A stretch of 64,000 nucleotides of DNA, from contig JAPVLO010000162.1 in the NCBI GenBank assembly GCA_027257055.1, positions 186,001-250,000 of the forward strand. The letters are read 5' to 3'. Under the pieces are notes generated by a model. That model did not search any database. It saw nothing but the letters and a program-made list of their open reading frames with translations, and was not told the DNA's origin. Positions 34,607 to 45,779 of this stretch are shown here, piece after piece (within the stretch, counting starts at the first letter, position 1; each line of letters starts with the position of its first letter). The translations under genes and the position numbers were made by a program. The stretch comes from Cephalopachus bancanus. Lineage: Eukaryota > Chordata > Mammalia > Primates > Tarsiidae.

Positions 34607-35003
34607 TTTTTTTTTTTTTTTTTTTTGAGTTGGAGTCTCACTCTGTCGCCCAGACTGGAGGGCAGTGGCCGCTCCCGGCCACCGCAGCCTCGACATGCTG
34701 GGCTCCGGCGATCCTTCCGCCTCAGCCTTCCGAGTAGCCGGAATTACAGGCATGCGCTACCACGCCCGGCTGATTTTTGATTTATTGTAGAGATGAGGTC
34801 TCGCTGCCCAGGCGGGTCTCGATATAGATAGATATGTGTTCTGGTTCACTTTGTATCTTCATTCTCTGTTTTCCTGATGAATCTTTCCAGGGGTTTGCTT
34901 TTTTTTTTTTTGAGTCGGAGTCTCACTCTGTCGCCCAGACTGGAGTCTGTCACCTCAGCCTCCCAAAGGTGCGGGATTACAGGCTGAGCCACGGAGCCCG
35001 GCT
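34607..35003 (-). mobile_element. Young Alu carrying a foreign 125-bp insert
   Basis: Antisense Alu from the T-run to GCCCAGGCGGGTCTCGA (34,821), then non-matching DNA (34,822-34,946), then TCACCTCAGCCTCCCAAAGG to the 5' end. TATACCTCTGTTTTCT before (34,589-34,604) and after (35,003-35,018) marks the target-site duplication, so the insert lies within a single Alu. Confidence 0.94.
34822..34946 (+). other. Templated insertion copied from 34,159-34,284
   Basis: TTGTATCTTCATTCTCTGTT, CCAGGGGTTTGC, a 13-T run and GAGTCGGAGTCTCACTCTGT recur 663 bp apart in the same orientation. The copied segment spans L1 sequence and the first 50 bp of the neighbouring Alu. About 24 bp of the host Alu is lost. 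Confidence 0.93.
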
Positions 35004-35101
35004 ATACCTCTGTTTTCTATTTCATTAAGTTTGGCTCTTATTTTTATTATGTCTTCCTTCCCTGATTTTATTCATTATTTTTTAAAAAATAACTTTTCAG
35101 G

Positions 35102-35398
35102 CTGTGCTCGGTGGCTCAGCCTGTAATCCCAGCACTTTGGGAGGCTGAGGTGAGTGGACTGCCTGAGCCCGCAGGTTCAAGACCCGCCTGGGCAACTTGG
35201 TGAGACCTCATCTCTACAATAAATCAAAAATTAGCCAGGCGTGGTAGTGCACACCCGTAATTCCAGCTACTTGGAAGGCTGAGGCGGAAGGATTGCCAGA
35301 GCCTAGCAGGTCGAGGCTGCAGTGGCTGGGAGTGGCCACTGCACTCCAGTCTGAGTGACAGAGTGAAACTCCAACTCAAAAAATAATAATAATAATAA
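35102..35398 (+). mobile_element. Young Alu ending in (AAT)n
   Basis: GCTGTGCTCGGTGGCTCAGC start and an AATAATAATAATAA tail. TAACTTTTCA (35,089-35,098 and 35,397-35,406) is the target-site duplication. Confidence 0.93.
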
Positions 35399-36224
35399 CT
35401 TTTCAAATTCTTAAACTTATAATGAGTTTCCTTTTTTCTAGTACAAGCATGTAAGGCTATAAATTTCCCTCTAAATGCTAATTTAGCTATAACCCATAAT
35501 TGTGATATACAGTACTTATATTATCATTCAGTTTTACTTCCAATTTCCATGATTATTTCTTTGATCCATGAGCTGCTTAGGGGCATGCTTTTAAATTTCC
35601 AAATATAAGTTATCTTTTTGTTCAATGTCAATCTCTTAACTGATTTGAGTAAAAGAACGCAGTCTATATAATACCCACTCACTGGTTTTGTTGAGACTTG
35701 TTTTATGAATTCACTGTGTTCAATTTTTTTTTTAACTGCCTAAAAGGAAAGTATGCTCCCACCTGTTAGGTGCAAGCCTAGTAAAAGAAGTGTGTTGGCT
35801 CTCTGTTCAAATCTTCTGCAGTTTCTTAGGTTTTCTGTCTGTCTGACCATCAATTAATTACTGGGAAAAATGTGTCGAAACACCCCACTTCGCAGATTTA
35901 CCAATTTATTCCTATAATTGTACCTGTATATTTTCTTCCCATATTCTAACTGTATACTTTACAGTCCATTTGTATTCTCTCCTTATGCTTTGAGGCCACA
36001 CTACGGGATGCATACTGAATTGGAATTACAGTTTCTTGCTTAATTTTTCCTTTTATAATTTTGACTGATGATTTTTAACCCTAATTATGATTTTTGCCTT
36101 TAAATTAATTTTGCCTACTATCAACCTGCTATGTCAGCTTTCATTTAGAACAGGTCTTTCCATATCTTTACTTCCAAGCTCTTTGATTCCTTACGGAGCT
36201 GGATTATTTTCTATTCAGTCTGAC

Positions 36225-37560
36225 AATGTTCCAGTTGTCTATTGCTACATAAAAAATGACCCCAAATCTTAGTAGTGTCAACTAATGATCACTTTGCTAT
36301 TCCCATGATTCTGTGGGCCAGAAACTCGAGCAGGGCATAGCAGAGAAAGCTTGTCTCCGGAACTACAATGGCTGGGACCTCAGATGGGGTGACTTCAGAA
36401 TGAAGATAGATTAGATGTCTTAACCCTGGTTCCTTTCCAGGTAGTGTCAGCTAGGGCTCAACTGTCCAATATGATTCCTTCATTTACTCATATGGCTGAC
36501 GGGGGATACTGACTGCTTGCTGGTAGCCTACTGGGGCTATCAAGCAGTGCCTATATGTGTCCCTTCCATCTGGCTCGGGCTTCTCACAGCATAGTGCTAG
36601 GTGCTGAGAGCAAGTATTCTGAGAGAGAGAATTTCAAGGGGCATAGGAGAAGCTATAAGGCTTCTTATAACCTGGTCTCAAAAGTCTCAGAAAGTCACAT
36701 TCTATTGGTTAAGCAAGTCACTAAAGCCAGCCCAGACTTAAGGGAAGGTGGGAAACAGACTGCACCTCTGAATGGCAAGAAGGGAAGAAAAACGAATGGG
36801 GCTACTTTGGAGACAAGCTACCACAGACCACCCTCTGGCCCCAACAAGTTCCTCCCACATGCAAAAGACACTCACCCTCTCCTAAGACCTTCAAAAGTCT
36901 CATCTCATTATGGCATCAGCTTGATGTCCAGAATCTCGATATCTAAATCAGGTCCAGGTGTGGTTGAGGCTCTTCAGATGCAGTTCCTCAGGTACAGCTA
37001 CTGGCGCATAGTTCCTCTTGATCTGAATTAAAGAGACAAATTATCCGCTCCCACACACTCAGCATACAAACATACAACAGCGAGACTGACTCAGGCACTC
37101 CCACTTAACATGTGAGGGAAGATGAAAAGGAACCGGAGACACACAGCAGTTATAACCCATAACAATTCTGCAATCTACTCAGACACACAGCACCAGCTCC
37201 TCTATGTCAGCCAGGTCCTACTCCCTGACAGTGACGCTCCACAGTCTCTGGCCCCATGCTCTGGGTTACCTTTCCTCTAACACACAAGATGGCTATTCCC
37301 TGCAGTGATGTTGCCTTCTCAGCCTGCTTCCTGCCTGGACATGGCAGAAGCCCAAAGACCTGTTTCATTTTCTGCTCTCTGCTCCTTTTAACCTAAGCTG
37401 AATGTGCTTATATTAGTACATTTTCCTTAAAGCCTTGTAGATTTCCTATGAACCTTATTGGGGTTCACTCCAGAAGACAAATATCATACCCACCTTCTTC
37501 TATCTCAAGTCCTGTGTGAGGCTACTGTAAGAAAATAACCTTTAAAATTCCTAGGGGCCC
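36225..37560 (+). mobile_element. Ancient interspersed repeat, family not named
   Basis: Markers CTATTGCTACATAAAAAATG, GATTCTGTGGGCCAGAAACT, CATTCTATTGGTTAAGCAAG, CACATGCAAAAGACACTCAC and TCAGGTCCAGGTGTGGTTGA occur in the order of a common long mammalian repeat that I know but cannot name with certainty. The 158-codon frame at 36,555-37,031 runs through it and is not credited as a gene. Confidence 0.6.
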
Positions 37561-37703
37561 TCTTGTTTAATGGAGTGGGTCTAAGAGATATTCCTTTATG
37601 ATCTTTAGATATCCTTTTATTTAAATGAAAGGTTCAATGAGGCACAGCCTTAATTCTTTCTGAAGCAAAGGAATTTATAGTTGCACTCTTGAGATCTGTA
37701 CTT

Positions 37704-37874
37704 CTTTTTTTTTTTTTTTTTTTGAGTCGGAGTCGCGCTCTGTCACGCAGGCTGGAGTACAGTGGCACAATCACAAGCCACCACAGCCTCGACCTGCTGG
37801 GTTCTGGCGTTCCTTCCACTTCCGCCTCTACCTCCCAAAAGTGCTGAAATTACAGGCATGAGCCACCACCCTCA
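37704..37874 (-). mobile_element. Internally deleted Alu
   Basis: The antisense right arm is cut after CGTTCCTTCCACTTC and joined to the left-arm 5' segment CCTCCCAAAAGTGCTGAAAT, removing about 110 bp. Confidence 0.87.
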
Positions 37875-38990
37875 GACTACTTTATATGCTAATTTCTTGG
37901 TTTTAGGCTTCCTGGGCTATAGAGAAACTGGAACATTCTAAACCAAACTGAGGATAAACTCAGGTAACACATTATCACAGAAAACTTTCCCACTTAAAGC
38001 CCATACAAGGTGGACAAACTTCCTTGATATCTCTCTATGCCACCAGACAAACGCCTTTTCTAGATCATCTTTTTAATAATGTGACAATCCCCTGAGGAAC
38101 CTAACTTTATGCAGGGGGAACAGAAAAGTCTCTTATTCCCGTGAGGCTTTTGAAACTGAAGTCTGTCACCCAGAGCAGCCATAGCTTTAGCCTATATACT
38201 TAACACTGGTTTCCAATTCTCTCTTTTTTTCCCCTTATGTTTTCACAGCTCAGCTATGGGTTTAAAATAACAGTTGTTATCTATTTATTGGCATTTGACT
38301 AGGAATCCTGAGTATCTTTTCCCTTTTTGTCAAATATAAAACATATGATGTGGGTGAGAAAAGGTCACAGGAAGGCAAGCTCAAAAAAGTAAAAGTGTTT
38401 CTGCCTTTTATCATGGGCAAGACACGGATCTAAGGTTACTGATACTAGGAAAAGTCTAACTAAGGGAATGCATATACTACCCTACCATTCTGTCTGGACA
38501 TCTCTGTGCTCTAGTGACTAATGGAAGAAGGCACCAATCAAGCAGGTATATCTGTCAAGGCAGTTCTAAACACAACTCACATTACAGTAGGAAGGTAGAA
38601 TCCTTCCATCAGCGCAATACAGATTTACAATGAGGAAGGGGCGAGAGGAACTGAGAAAGGAAATACTAAGATATACCTAATAGTCTCTTAACGGGCTTCA
38701 TTCTCTTTTCAGTAAACTTTTGACCTCACTCCTACCAAGTACTATATAATTAAATAATATACAGGAACAAAGAGGGCCTGAGTTAAAAGCTTTTCATTAG
38801 CACAAGTATAAACTCTATTCAGCCAGAAAATGAGTAAGTAGGGGCAAAAACAAAACAAGAAATAGTAAATGAAAGTCAGACACTGGGACAGTATCAACAA
38901 AGAATATTTTTTAATGTTTGTAAAAACTCCACGTAATACAACATATTATTTATTTGACATGTACTATGTACGTGTATTAAATGATAGAAG
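37875..38990. other. Unassigned stretch, no gene seen
   Basis: No repeat or coding signature recognised over 1.1 kb. Confidence 0.4.
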
Positions 38991-39390
38991 GATAGATGAA
39001 TTAAGAATCAAGCAAATTGATCAAGCAAGATAGAGCTATAGACACTATAAACTTTAAAGTAAACTCTAAAAATATGGAACATAAAGGAAATCACTTAGGA
39101 AAAAAGAGACTTTAAAAGTCAAGAGGTCTACATGTATAGTTATGATCCCATTCATATGGAATGTCCAAAACAGGCGAATCTACAGAGACAGAAAAGAAAT
39201 TACTGGTTGCCTGGGGAATAACTACTACAAGGTTTCTTTTTGGGATGATGAAAATATTCCCAAATTAGATTATGGTGATGGTTACACAACCTCTAACTAA
39301 ACAAAAAACCACTCACTGCATTGTAAACTTCAAAGGGGTGAACTTTATAGTATGAAATTATGTCTCAATAAAGCTATTTTTAAAAAAGTG
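38990..39390 (+). mobile_element. L1ME-type 3' end
   Basis: ATGATCCCATTCATATGGAA, GAAATTACTGGTTGCCTGGG, TTATGGTGATGGTTACACAA, TTGTAAACTTCAAAGGGGTG and TGTCTCAATAAAGCTATTTT form the classic L1M/L1ME 3' terminus. Confidence 0.85.
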
Positions 39391-40228
39391 AAGAGGTCTA
39401 TTTATTTTCAGAAAGCTAAAACATTCCATTAAAAGAGAAACTCGGCCCACCAAGCAGCCCTGAGATCTTATTTTCTTTGTTTAAACAAAGGAAAGATTCA
39501 ACCCAGCATTAATGCTATCCCCAAGAAAGCACAAGCAAACTCCCTTATGCTGCCTTCGAAGCTACAGCATTTTCATAACTAAACCTGATTATGTCAAAAT
39601 GCTCTTTCCAGCTGAAATTCTTTAGGTACTAACCGATAAAGAACAAGATCCCCAGGTTAGCATAAGAGCTTAAAAATCAGCCATGATTGTTAAAATTCAG
39701 ACTTGGAAATTATTAGTTTAAGTTAGAGAACTAAGAGTAAAGAGAGAGTGGGTTGAAATAGCGAGTCTGTCCAAAAAAATGTTTAAAATAAATTTCTCAC
39801 TTTGACCTCTCTAGATATTACTCTAATTTCTTTCCTTAAAACACATCATTTGACATTTCCAGAGCATTCTACTCCCATGTTATAGGAACTGTGAAATAAA
39901 TGGGATGTAGTATGACCACATATCCAATCATACAAGACTGCACACTCATCCTCCTGCTTATCACACAGAGTAGCCACCCCAGCACACACACACTGAAGTC
40001 AGGTACCAAGCCCTGCCAGTTCCATCATCCGAATGTCTCTCCCATGAGATCCCTGAGATCCCTTCTGTCTTGGGTCAGGCTCTTCTCCGGTCTTAGATAA
40101 TTACAGCAACCCCACTACATCCTCTTTGTCTTCAATTCTAGCCTCACCTCTACCTCCGCCTCCACTAGTCTAGCCACACTAGCATTCAAGTTGGCATAAA
40201 TGAACTCAGTAAACTAGAGGGCTTATAC
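39391..40228. other. Unassigned stretch, no gene seen
   Basis: No recognised repeat. A 66-codon frame at 39,900-40,100 has no motif. Confidence 0.4.
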
Positions 40229-40266
40229 ATACACACACACACACACACCCCACACACACACTCATA
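40229..40266. repeat. (CA)n microsatellite
   Basis: About 16 CA units with a CCC interruption. Possibly length-polymorphic. Confidence 0.95.
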
Positions 40267-40374
40267 CTTTAAATTGAATTGAGTTTTCTATTTGTATTAC
40301 TTCATAATCTATTTTTGTTTCCCTTAAAACATTATAATCACTTCCCCCTCTCATTAGAGACACTTGAACAACAT

Positions 40375-40455
40375 CATTTCTGATGACTGCCCAGTTTTAC
40401 ATTCTATGGATGTACCATAATTTACTATGCCTTAACAACATAAATATTTGTGCTG
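40375..40455 (-). mobile_element. Short antisense L1ME fragment
   Basis: TCTATGGATGTACCATAATT followed by TGCCTTAACAACATAAATAT resembles the complement of the L1ME region just before its 3' end. Confidence 0.45.
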
Positions 40456-41557
40456 CATTAGAGGACAAAAAAAGTTTCTTCTTCACATTTTCTCATTCTT
40501 ATCTTTCCTTTAAAATCTATTTCTATCTAAAATTTTTAACATGCTATGGTTGCTCATATAAAATCATCTCATCATCTTTGTTTCATATCTGTTATAGCAT
40601 TCATGGCATTTATCACATTCTCAGTGAATACGTTTTACACATGATACATTAATTTAACCCTCCAAATGTACTTTTTTTTTTTTTTTTTGGATTCTCCCCT
40701 TCCTTCCTAGCATATAGCTCAGTACCACCATTAAATCAGATACTCAACAAAATGAGTGGTTTACCCAGATGGGGTAACCCTGATTAAAAAAAATTATGTC
40801 CATTATGCTACCTAGACTTCAGTGACATGAGTCTAGTTCAGGGCTCTTCCAAGATGTAATTCTTTAGCATTTCCTTTGATTCTGTGAATCTATTATCCTT
40901 ATAACATTCTCCCACTCCCTCCTCTCCACACACCTACCTTCCTTCTTTTCTGTTTAAGTCAATTAAGCACAGTCAATTATGGTTTGTTTTGCAACCAAAG
41001 AAACCTAACTCATAATGGCTGGAACACTTTGTAATTGCTCAACAGCAAAACAGTGAATGAATGTACTGAAAGCCAGTTAAATGTGCACTGAGAAATAATA
41101 AACGGATACAGAGACAAGAAACAGGAAAATACTGAAACAGGAAAATATTGAATCCACCTGCAGTAGGTCACTGTACCAACACAAGCATCCCTATTTTGGA
41201 CAACTCTCCCCTATTGCTCTCATCCTTACAGTTGTTCTGGCCAAAGACTTTGACGTCATCCACAACTTCTCTTTCAAACACTCCTCAAACACATTAGCAT
41301 ATCCTGTTAGCTCTACTTTCCAGATGTATGCAGAATCCAACCACTTCTCCCATCTTCACTGGCATCACATAGGCAAAGATACCAGCATCTCTTAACTAGT
41401 TACTGCAGCCTCCTAACCGGTCTCCTTGACCCCTTTCAGTTCATCCTCAACCCTACAGCCAGAGTGATCTTGTCAAGCTTAAGTCACATTATGTTATCCG
41501 CTGCTCAAAACCTTTCCATGGTTTCCTACATCGTTTAAAGCAAAAGCCAAAGAAGTC

Positions 41558-41842
41558 GGGCTCAGTGGCTCAGTCTGTAATCCCAGCACTTTGGGAGGCC
41601 AAGGCAAGTGGATTGCCCGAGCCCGCAGGTTCGAGACCACCCCGGGCAACTTGGTAAGACCTCATCTCTACAATAAATAAAAAATTAGCCGGGCATGGTA
41701 TTGGGCGCCTGTAGTTCCAGTTACTTGGAAGGCTGAGGCAGAAGGATCGCTGGAGCCCAGCAGGTCGACACTGGGGTGACTGTGAGTATGCCACTGCATT
41801 CCAGCCTGAGTGACAGAGTGAGACTCCAACTAAAAAAAAAAA
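41558..41842 (+). mobile_element. Alu in antisense L2
   Basis: GTCGGGCTCAGTGGCTCAGT start, right arm with the GGGGTGACTGTGAGTATGCC variant. AAAGCCAAAG before (41,543-41,552) and after (41,840-41,849) is the target-site duplication. Confidence 0.93.
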
Positions 41843-41863
41843 GCCAAAGCATAAAGTCCTTAA

Positions 41864-42016
41864 CGGTGGGGAGGGGGATGATTAAGGGTAGTAAATATCT
41901 GTCTGGGGACGGGGAAACACCTCTTATCAACAAGGGTGCCTGAACAAAGCATATTTGTATACCTAACCCTTAACTGTACCCCACAATATCATCATAAAAA
42001 ATATTGATTATAAAAA
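41864..42016 (+). mobile_element. 153-bp 5'-truncated young L1 3' end
   Basis: A G-rich block (GGTGGGGAGGGGGATG) is followed by GCATATTTGTATACCTAACC and TAACTGTACCCCACAATATC, then an A-rich tail with an ATTGATTAT interruption. It is flanked by ATAAAGTCCTTAA (41,851-41,863 and 42,017-42,029), a perfect 13-bp target-site duplication. A G-rich tract before the end is typical of L1 3'UTRs. Confidence 0.8.
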
Positions 42017-42842
42017 ATAAAGTCCTTAATATGACATGTTAAGACCACACGATACTTGGCTCCCTGCTACCTGTAGGCCTCATCGCTAGAACTCCCTCCT
42101 GGGTTACTGTACTCCCCCAACATGTGCATCCTTGTCATTCCTTAAAAATGCCTGAGAGACCTCCTCCACCTGCACACAGCCCTCAGAGGCTTGGCACCTG
42201 CCATACTCTCTGCCCAAACTCTCTTTTAAAAAGCAAGTGATTTTAAGGTCCTGGCATTCAACTCCATCATCTCTTCCCCTCCTAGTTACTGCCATCTATC
42301 AAATGTCCCTCTCTCAGACTCTAGTCACCTTAAATTCCACATCATCTGAGTTTATCAGATGAAATGGAAGTAGAAGTTGGTGGGCAGGGATTCTGGGAGA
42401 GCCCTTTTTGCCCTTCCTCCTTTCTGCTGCACATAAAGAAGCAGAAACTAGACACTGAGTAGACAATGAGAAGTCTCTGCCACACCAGATGATATCAATG
42501 ATCCACATTGGTGGCACATGGAGACCTCAGCCTGAGAATTCTTTGATCTTTACCTCCAATGATGTTCTTCATTTGTCTTCATTCTGCTAATCACTACCAA
42601 TATCACTCCAGACCTCACCATCAGTGGAAACTGTTCCATCTCCAAAATGGCTGATTTGGGCATCCTGCTCTCTGGCCCCTCCTTTTGGCTTGCTTGTTTA
42701 ATGACCTCTGCGAGGATGTCTCACTGACTTTGGTCTACTGATTCTTTTACTTTCAGTTTCTTGGCCACCTCTGTTTTTCCCTTTCCTTCTTACCCATGGT
42801 TTCTTACCCTTACATTCCAGTAATCATTTAATAACATTCTTT

Positions 42843-42932
42843 TATTTTATTTTAAAGATGGGGGTACAATTCAGGATTAGGTATATATGTGGACATCATA
42901 CAGGTAAAGTTTGGGCCTCCCTTAATCTCTAC
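42843..42932 (-). mobile_element. 90-bp 5'-truncated L1 3' end, second type
   Basis: On the minus strand it reads ATATATACCTAATCCTGAAT then TGTACCCCCATC and an AAATAAAATA tail, a relative of the tail at 41,864. A 16-bp target-site duplication TTTAATAACATTCTTT (42,827-42,842 and 42,933-42,948) flanks it. Confidence 0.75.
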
Positions 42933-42959
42933 TTTAATAACATTCTTTACACCCCATGA

Positions 42960-43375
42960 GCTCCATACTAGTTTATCCAATTTGTTTACTAGTCATCTCT
43001 ATCCAGCAGTTCCACAGATACCTCAAACTCAACAAGCCTAAAATGATCTTCTTGCTTTACCTCCAATGTTGGTGAATGGCACGACCGATCACCCACTCAA
43101 ATGTCCTGAGCATAACTCTGTTCCTCTTGTTTATTCCTCCCCACAAGAACCAGGACCTGATCCAATGTAACTCTAAAGAATTCATCTGTATCTTCCTAGT
43201 CCCACTGACAGGTCCCAAAGCAGGCCATTCTTTCTACGCAAGGTACTAACTGTTCTTCCTGCTTTCTACTCTGATGCAATTTCCCATTCTCCAAATCAAT
43301 CCAAAGTAATTGTTTTAACATGCAAATCTGATCATGGAACTCTCCTATTAGCTCACTGACACAAAGGAAGTTTCA
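42960..43375 (-). mobile_element. Antisense L2, upstream part
   Basis: CAGCAGTTCCACAGATACCT, CAAACTCAACAAGCCTAAAA and GATCTTCTTGCTTTACCTCC are complements of L2 text that lies 5' of the 41,220 segment in the element. Confidence 0.6.
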
Positions 43376-43399
43376 GGAACCAGGGCAGCTCCAGGGAGA

Positions 43400-44205
43400 A
43401 CAGAAACTAAAGCTGCCAGGACATTTTCTGGTCTCTCATTTCTCTGCCTACAACTAGCTATATTCCTTCAGGCAACTTCAAGTCACTGGGAACAAAGCTG
43501 CCAGCAGTCCAAGAATGTAAATAGATTACATATTCAAAATATTCACTGCTCCTCCCTGGTGAAGAATTAGACAGTTGATGTCAGGTTTGGCCAAATGACT
43601 TGCTTTAGCAATGATTTAGGAAATAAGAGGAAATGCCATATCCCACTTCTGAACAGAAACCTTCAGAGCGATGGTGTGGTTCTACCACAACTCATTTTCC
43701 TCTACCACAAGAGAAATGTCTTAGATGGGAGCTGTACCTCCAGCCCAAGTTCTGGAACAGAGTTACGTGATGGATATGCATCATAAGTAAGAAATGCACC
43801 CTTATGACTGCAACCCACTGAAATTTGGAGATTGCCTGTTATCACAACATAATTAGCCTAGCCTGAATTATACAGTATGTCATAAAGAAGGACTAAACTG
43901 GCTTGGTTTGATCACAACCCCCGCTTAAGCCCCTTTAGTGACACTCCCGTGCCTCCTGGAATCCAAATTCTAGCAGAGAACAGAAGGCCCTTTCTGATAT
44001 GGTCTCCCTTATCTCCTGAGCCTCACTTCTTGGGAGCCCCCTTATGCTTCAGATTCCAACCATGCTGGGCTATTTTAAGGGTTCTCAACACAACATGACG
44101 GCCTTTACCTTCCATTTTCCATTTCCATGTATTACCCCTTCATATAAAGGGATGCTGTTCTTCCAACGCCATCCCAATCCACCCAAAATGTCTACACTTC
44201 CTTTA
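43400..44205. other. Unassigned stretch, no gene seen
   Basis: Possibly a further diverged part of the L2. Nothing firmly supported. Confidence 0.35.
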
Positions 44206-44219
44206 AGAACCCACTTAAA

Positions 44220-44508
44220 GCCGGGCTCGGTGGCTCAGCCTATAATCCTGTGCCTTTGGGAGGCTGAGGTGAGTGGATTGCCTGAGCCCGCGGGTTCGAG
44301 ACCCGCCTGGGCAGCGAGACCTCATCTCTACAATAAATCAAAAAATCAGCCAGGAGTGGTAGCGCATGCCTGCAATTCTGGCTACTTGGAAGGCTGAGGC
44401 GGAAGGATCGCCGGAGCCCAGCAGGTTGAGGCTGCAGTGGCTGGGAGCGGCCACTGCACTCCAGTCTGGGCGACAGAGTGAGACTCCAACTCAAAAAAAA
44501 AAAAAAAT
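44220..44508 (+). mobile_element. Alu 1 of a head-to-tail triplet
   Basis: A young short-left-arm form (CTGGGCAGCGAGACC). It is preceded by ACCCACTTAAA and followed by ATCCACTTAAG. Confidence 0.95.
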
Positions 44509-44516
44509 CCACTTAA

Positions 44517-44811
44517 GCTGGGCGTGATGGCTCACGCCTGTAATCCCAACACTTTGGGAGGTGAAGGTGAAAGGACTGCCTGAGTCCAGGGGTTTGAGAC
44601 CAGCCTGGGCAACTTGGCGAGACTTCGTCTCTACAATAAATAAAACAAATTAGACTGGCATGGTAGTGCACACCCGTGGTTCCAGCTACTTGGAAGGCTG
44701 AGGTGGAAGGATCACCTGAGCCCAGCAGGTTGAGGCTGCTGTGGCCATGAATGTGCCACTGCACTCTAGCCTGGGTGACAGAGTGAGACTCCTACTTAAA
44801 AAAAAAAAAAA
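44517..44811 (+). mobile_element. Alu 2 of a head-to-tail triplet
   Basis: Older type (GCTGGGCGTGATGGCTCACG, GGCCATGAATGTGCCACTGC), placed between the tail of Alu 1 and the start of Alu 3. Confidence 0.95.
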
Positions 44812-44815
44812 TCCA

Positions 44816-45102
44816 GCCGGGCTCGGTGGCTCGGCCTGTAATCCCTCGCCTTTGGGAGGCTGAGGTGAGTGGACTGCCTGAGCCCGCGGGTTCGAGACCC
44901 GCATGGGCAGAGAGACCTCATCTCTACAATAAATTAAAAAATCAGCCGGGTGTGGTAGCGCATGCCTGTAATTCCGGCTACTTGGAAGGCTGAGGCAGCC
45001 GGAGCCCAGCAAGTCGAGGCTGCGGTGGCCGGGAGCGGCCACTTGCACTCCAGTCTGGGCGACCAAGTGAGGCTCCAACTCAAAAAAAATAAAAAAAAAA
45101 AA
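44816..45102 (+). mobile_element. Alu 3 of a head-to-tail triplet
   Basis: A young short-left-arm form with a 13-bp loss in the right arm (GGCTGAGGCAGCCGGAGCC). It is followed by ATCCACTAAAG. Confidence 0.95.
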
Positions 45103-45484
45103 TCCACTAAAGCAGAGCTTCCTCTGTGGAGGTACATATAAACCTGCTACATTATACATAATTGATCACTATTTCCTCAGTGTAACCATAGGATTTCCGG
45201 CTTTCTCTATTTGTGCTTATCTTGCTATACAGTGTGTGCACGCACGTGCACACATGTGTTTATCTCCAACTATACTGTGACCTCTGAGAGCAGATACCGT
45301 ATCTTATTCATCTTTTAGAGTCTAAGAAAAGTCTAATGCTGTGCCTGGCATATATCATATATCAGAAGCTTAATATAAACTAATGAAAAGTACAAACATA
45401 CAATCTTTAGTGGAAGTGTACAAAAACATAAGAAACAGGCCTGTCTATCACTTAAAAAAAAAAAAAAACCAAAAAAAACCACAG

Positions 45485-45766
45485 GCCGGGCACGGTGGCT
45501 CAAGTCTATAATCCCAGGCCTTTGGGAGGCCAAAGCAAGAGGACTGCTGAGCCCAGGGTTTCAAGACCAGCCTGGGAAACTTGGTGAGACCTTGTCTCTA
45601 CAATAAATTAAAAAATTAGCTGGGCGTGGTGGCACGCGCCTGGAAGGCTGCTTAGAAGGCTGAGGCAGAAGGATCGCTTTCTGCCCAGCAGGTCAAGGTT
45701 GCAGTGGTTGTGAGCGTGCCACTGCACTCCAGCCTGGGCAACAGAGACTCCAATTCAAAAAAATAA
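45485..45766 (+). mobile_element. Alu with a scrambled mid right arm
   Basis: GGCCGGGCACGGTGGCTCAA start. In the right arm the expected TAGTTCCAGCTACTTGGAAG is replaced by GGAAGGCTGCTTAGAAG, and CGCTTTCTGCCCAGCAGG differs from the usual CGCC(G/T)GAGCCCAGCAGG. Confidence 0.92.
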
Positions 45767-45779
45767 AAACAGAAACTCT

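Larger units (their letters stand above)
33956..36225 (-). mobile_element. Antisense L1 ORF2 fragment, broken by Alus
   Basis: The plus strand carries complements of L1 ORF2: CAGAAAACCAACTTTTGGTT (34,554-34,573), CTATTTCATTAAGTTTGGCT, AGGCTATAAATTTCCCTCTA and CTTTGATCCATGAGCTGCTT. It meets the sense L1M tail to tail near 33,955. Interrupted by Alus at 34,238, 34,607 and 35,100. No open frame. Confidence 0.8.
41220..42360 (-). mobile_element. Antisense L2, split by an Alu and a young L1 tail
   Basis: GTTACTGCAGCCTCCTAACC, GGTCTCCTTGACCCCTTTCA, CAGCCAGAGTGATCTTGTCA and CTCAAAACCTTTCCATGGTT are complementary L2 phrases. It is the same L2 region as 9,850-11,140, in the other orientation. Confidence 0.72.

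Noticed and set aside
36555..37031. 158-codon open frame
   Set aside because: It runs through an ancient interspersed repeat and shows no domain. Its length alone is not evidence in this composition.
41864..42016. Considered as a new SINE because two copies share sequence
   Set aside because: The copies have different 5' ends and a G-rich tract before a TGTACCCC end, which fits 5'-truncated L1 tails better than a SINE.
44220..45102. Regularly spaced repeats that might suggest a CRISPR-like array
   Set aside because: They are three Alus of about 290 bp in a primate genome. There are no short identical repeats with unique spacers.
44686..45159. 157-codon antisense frame
   Set aside because: Two antisense Alus fused in frame.
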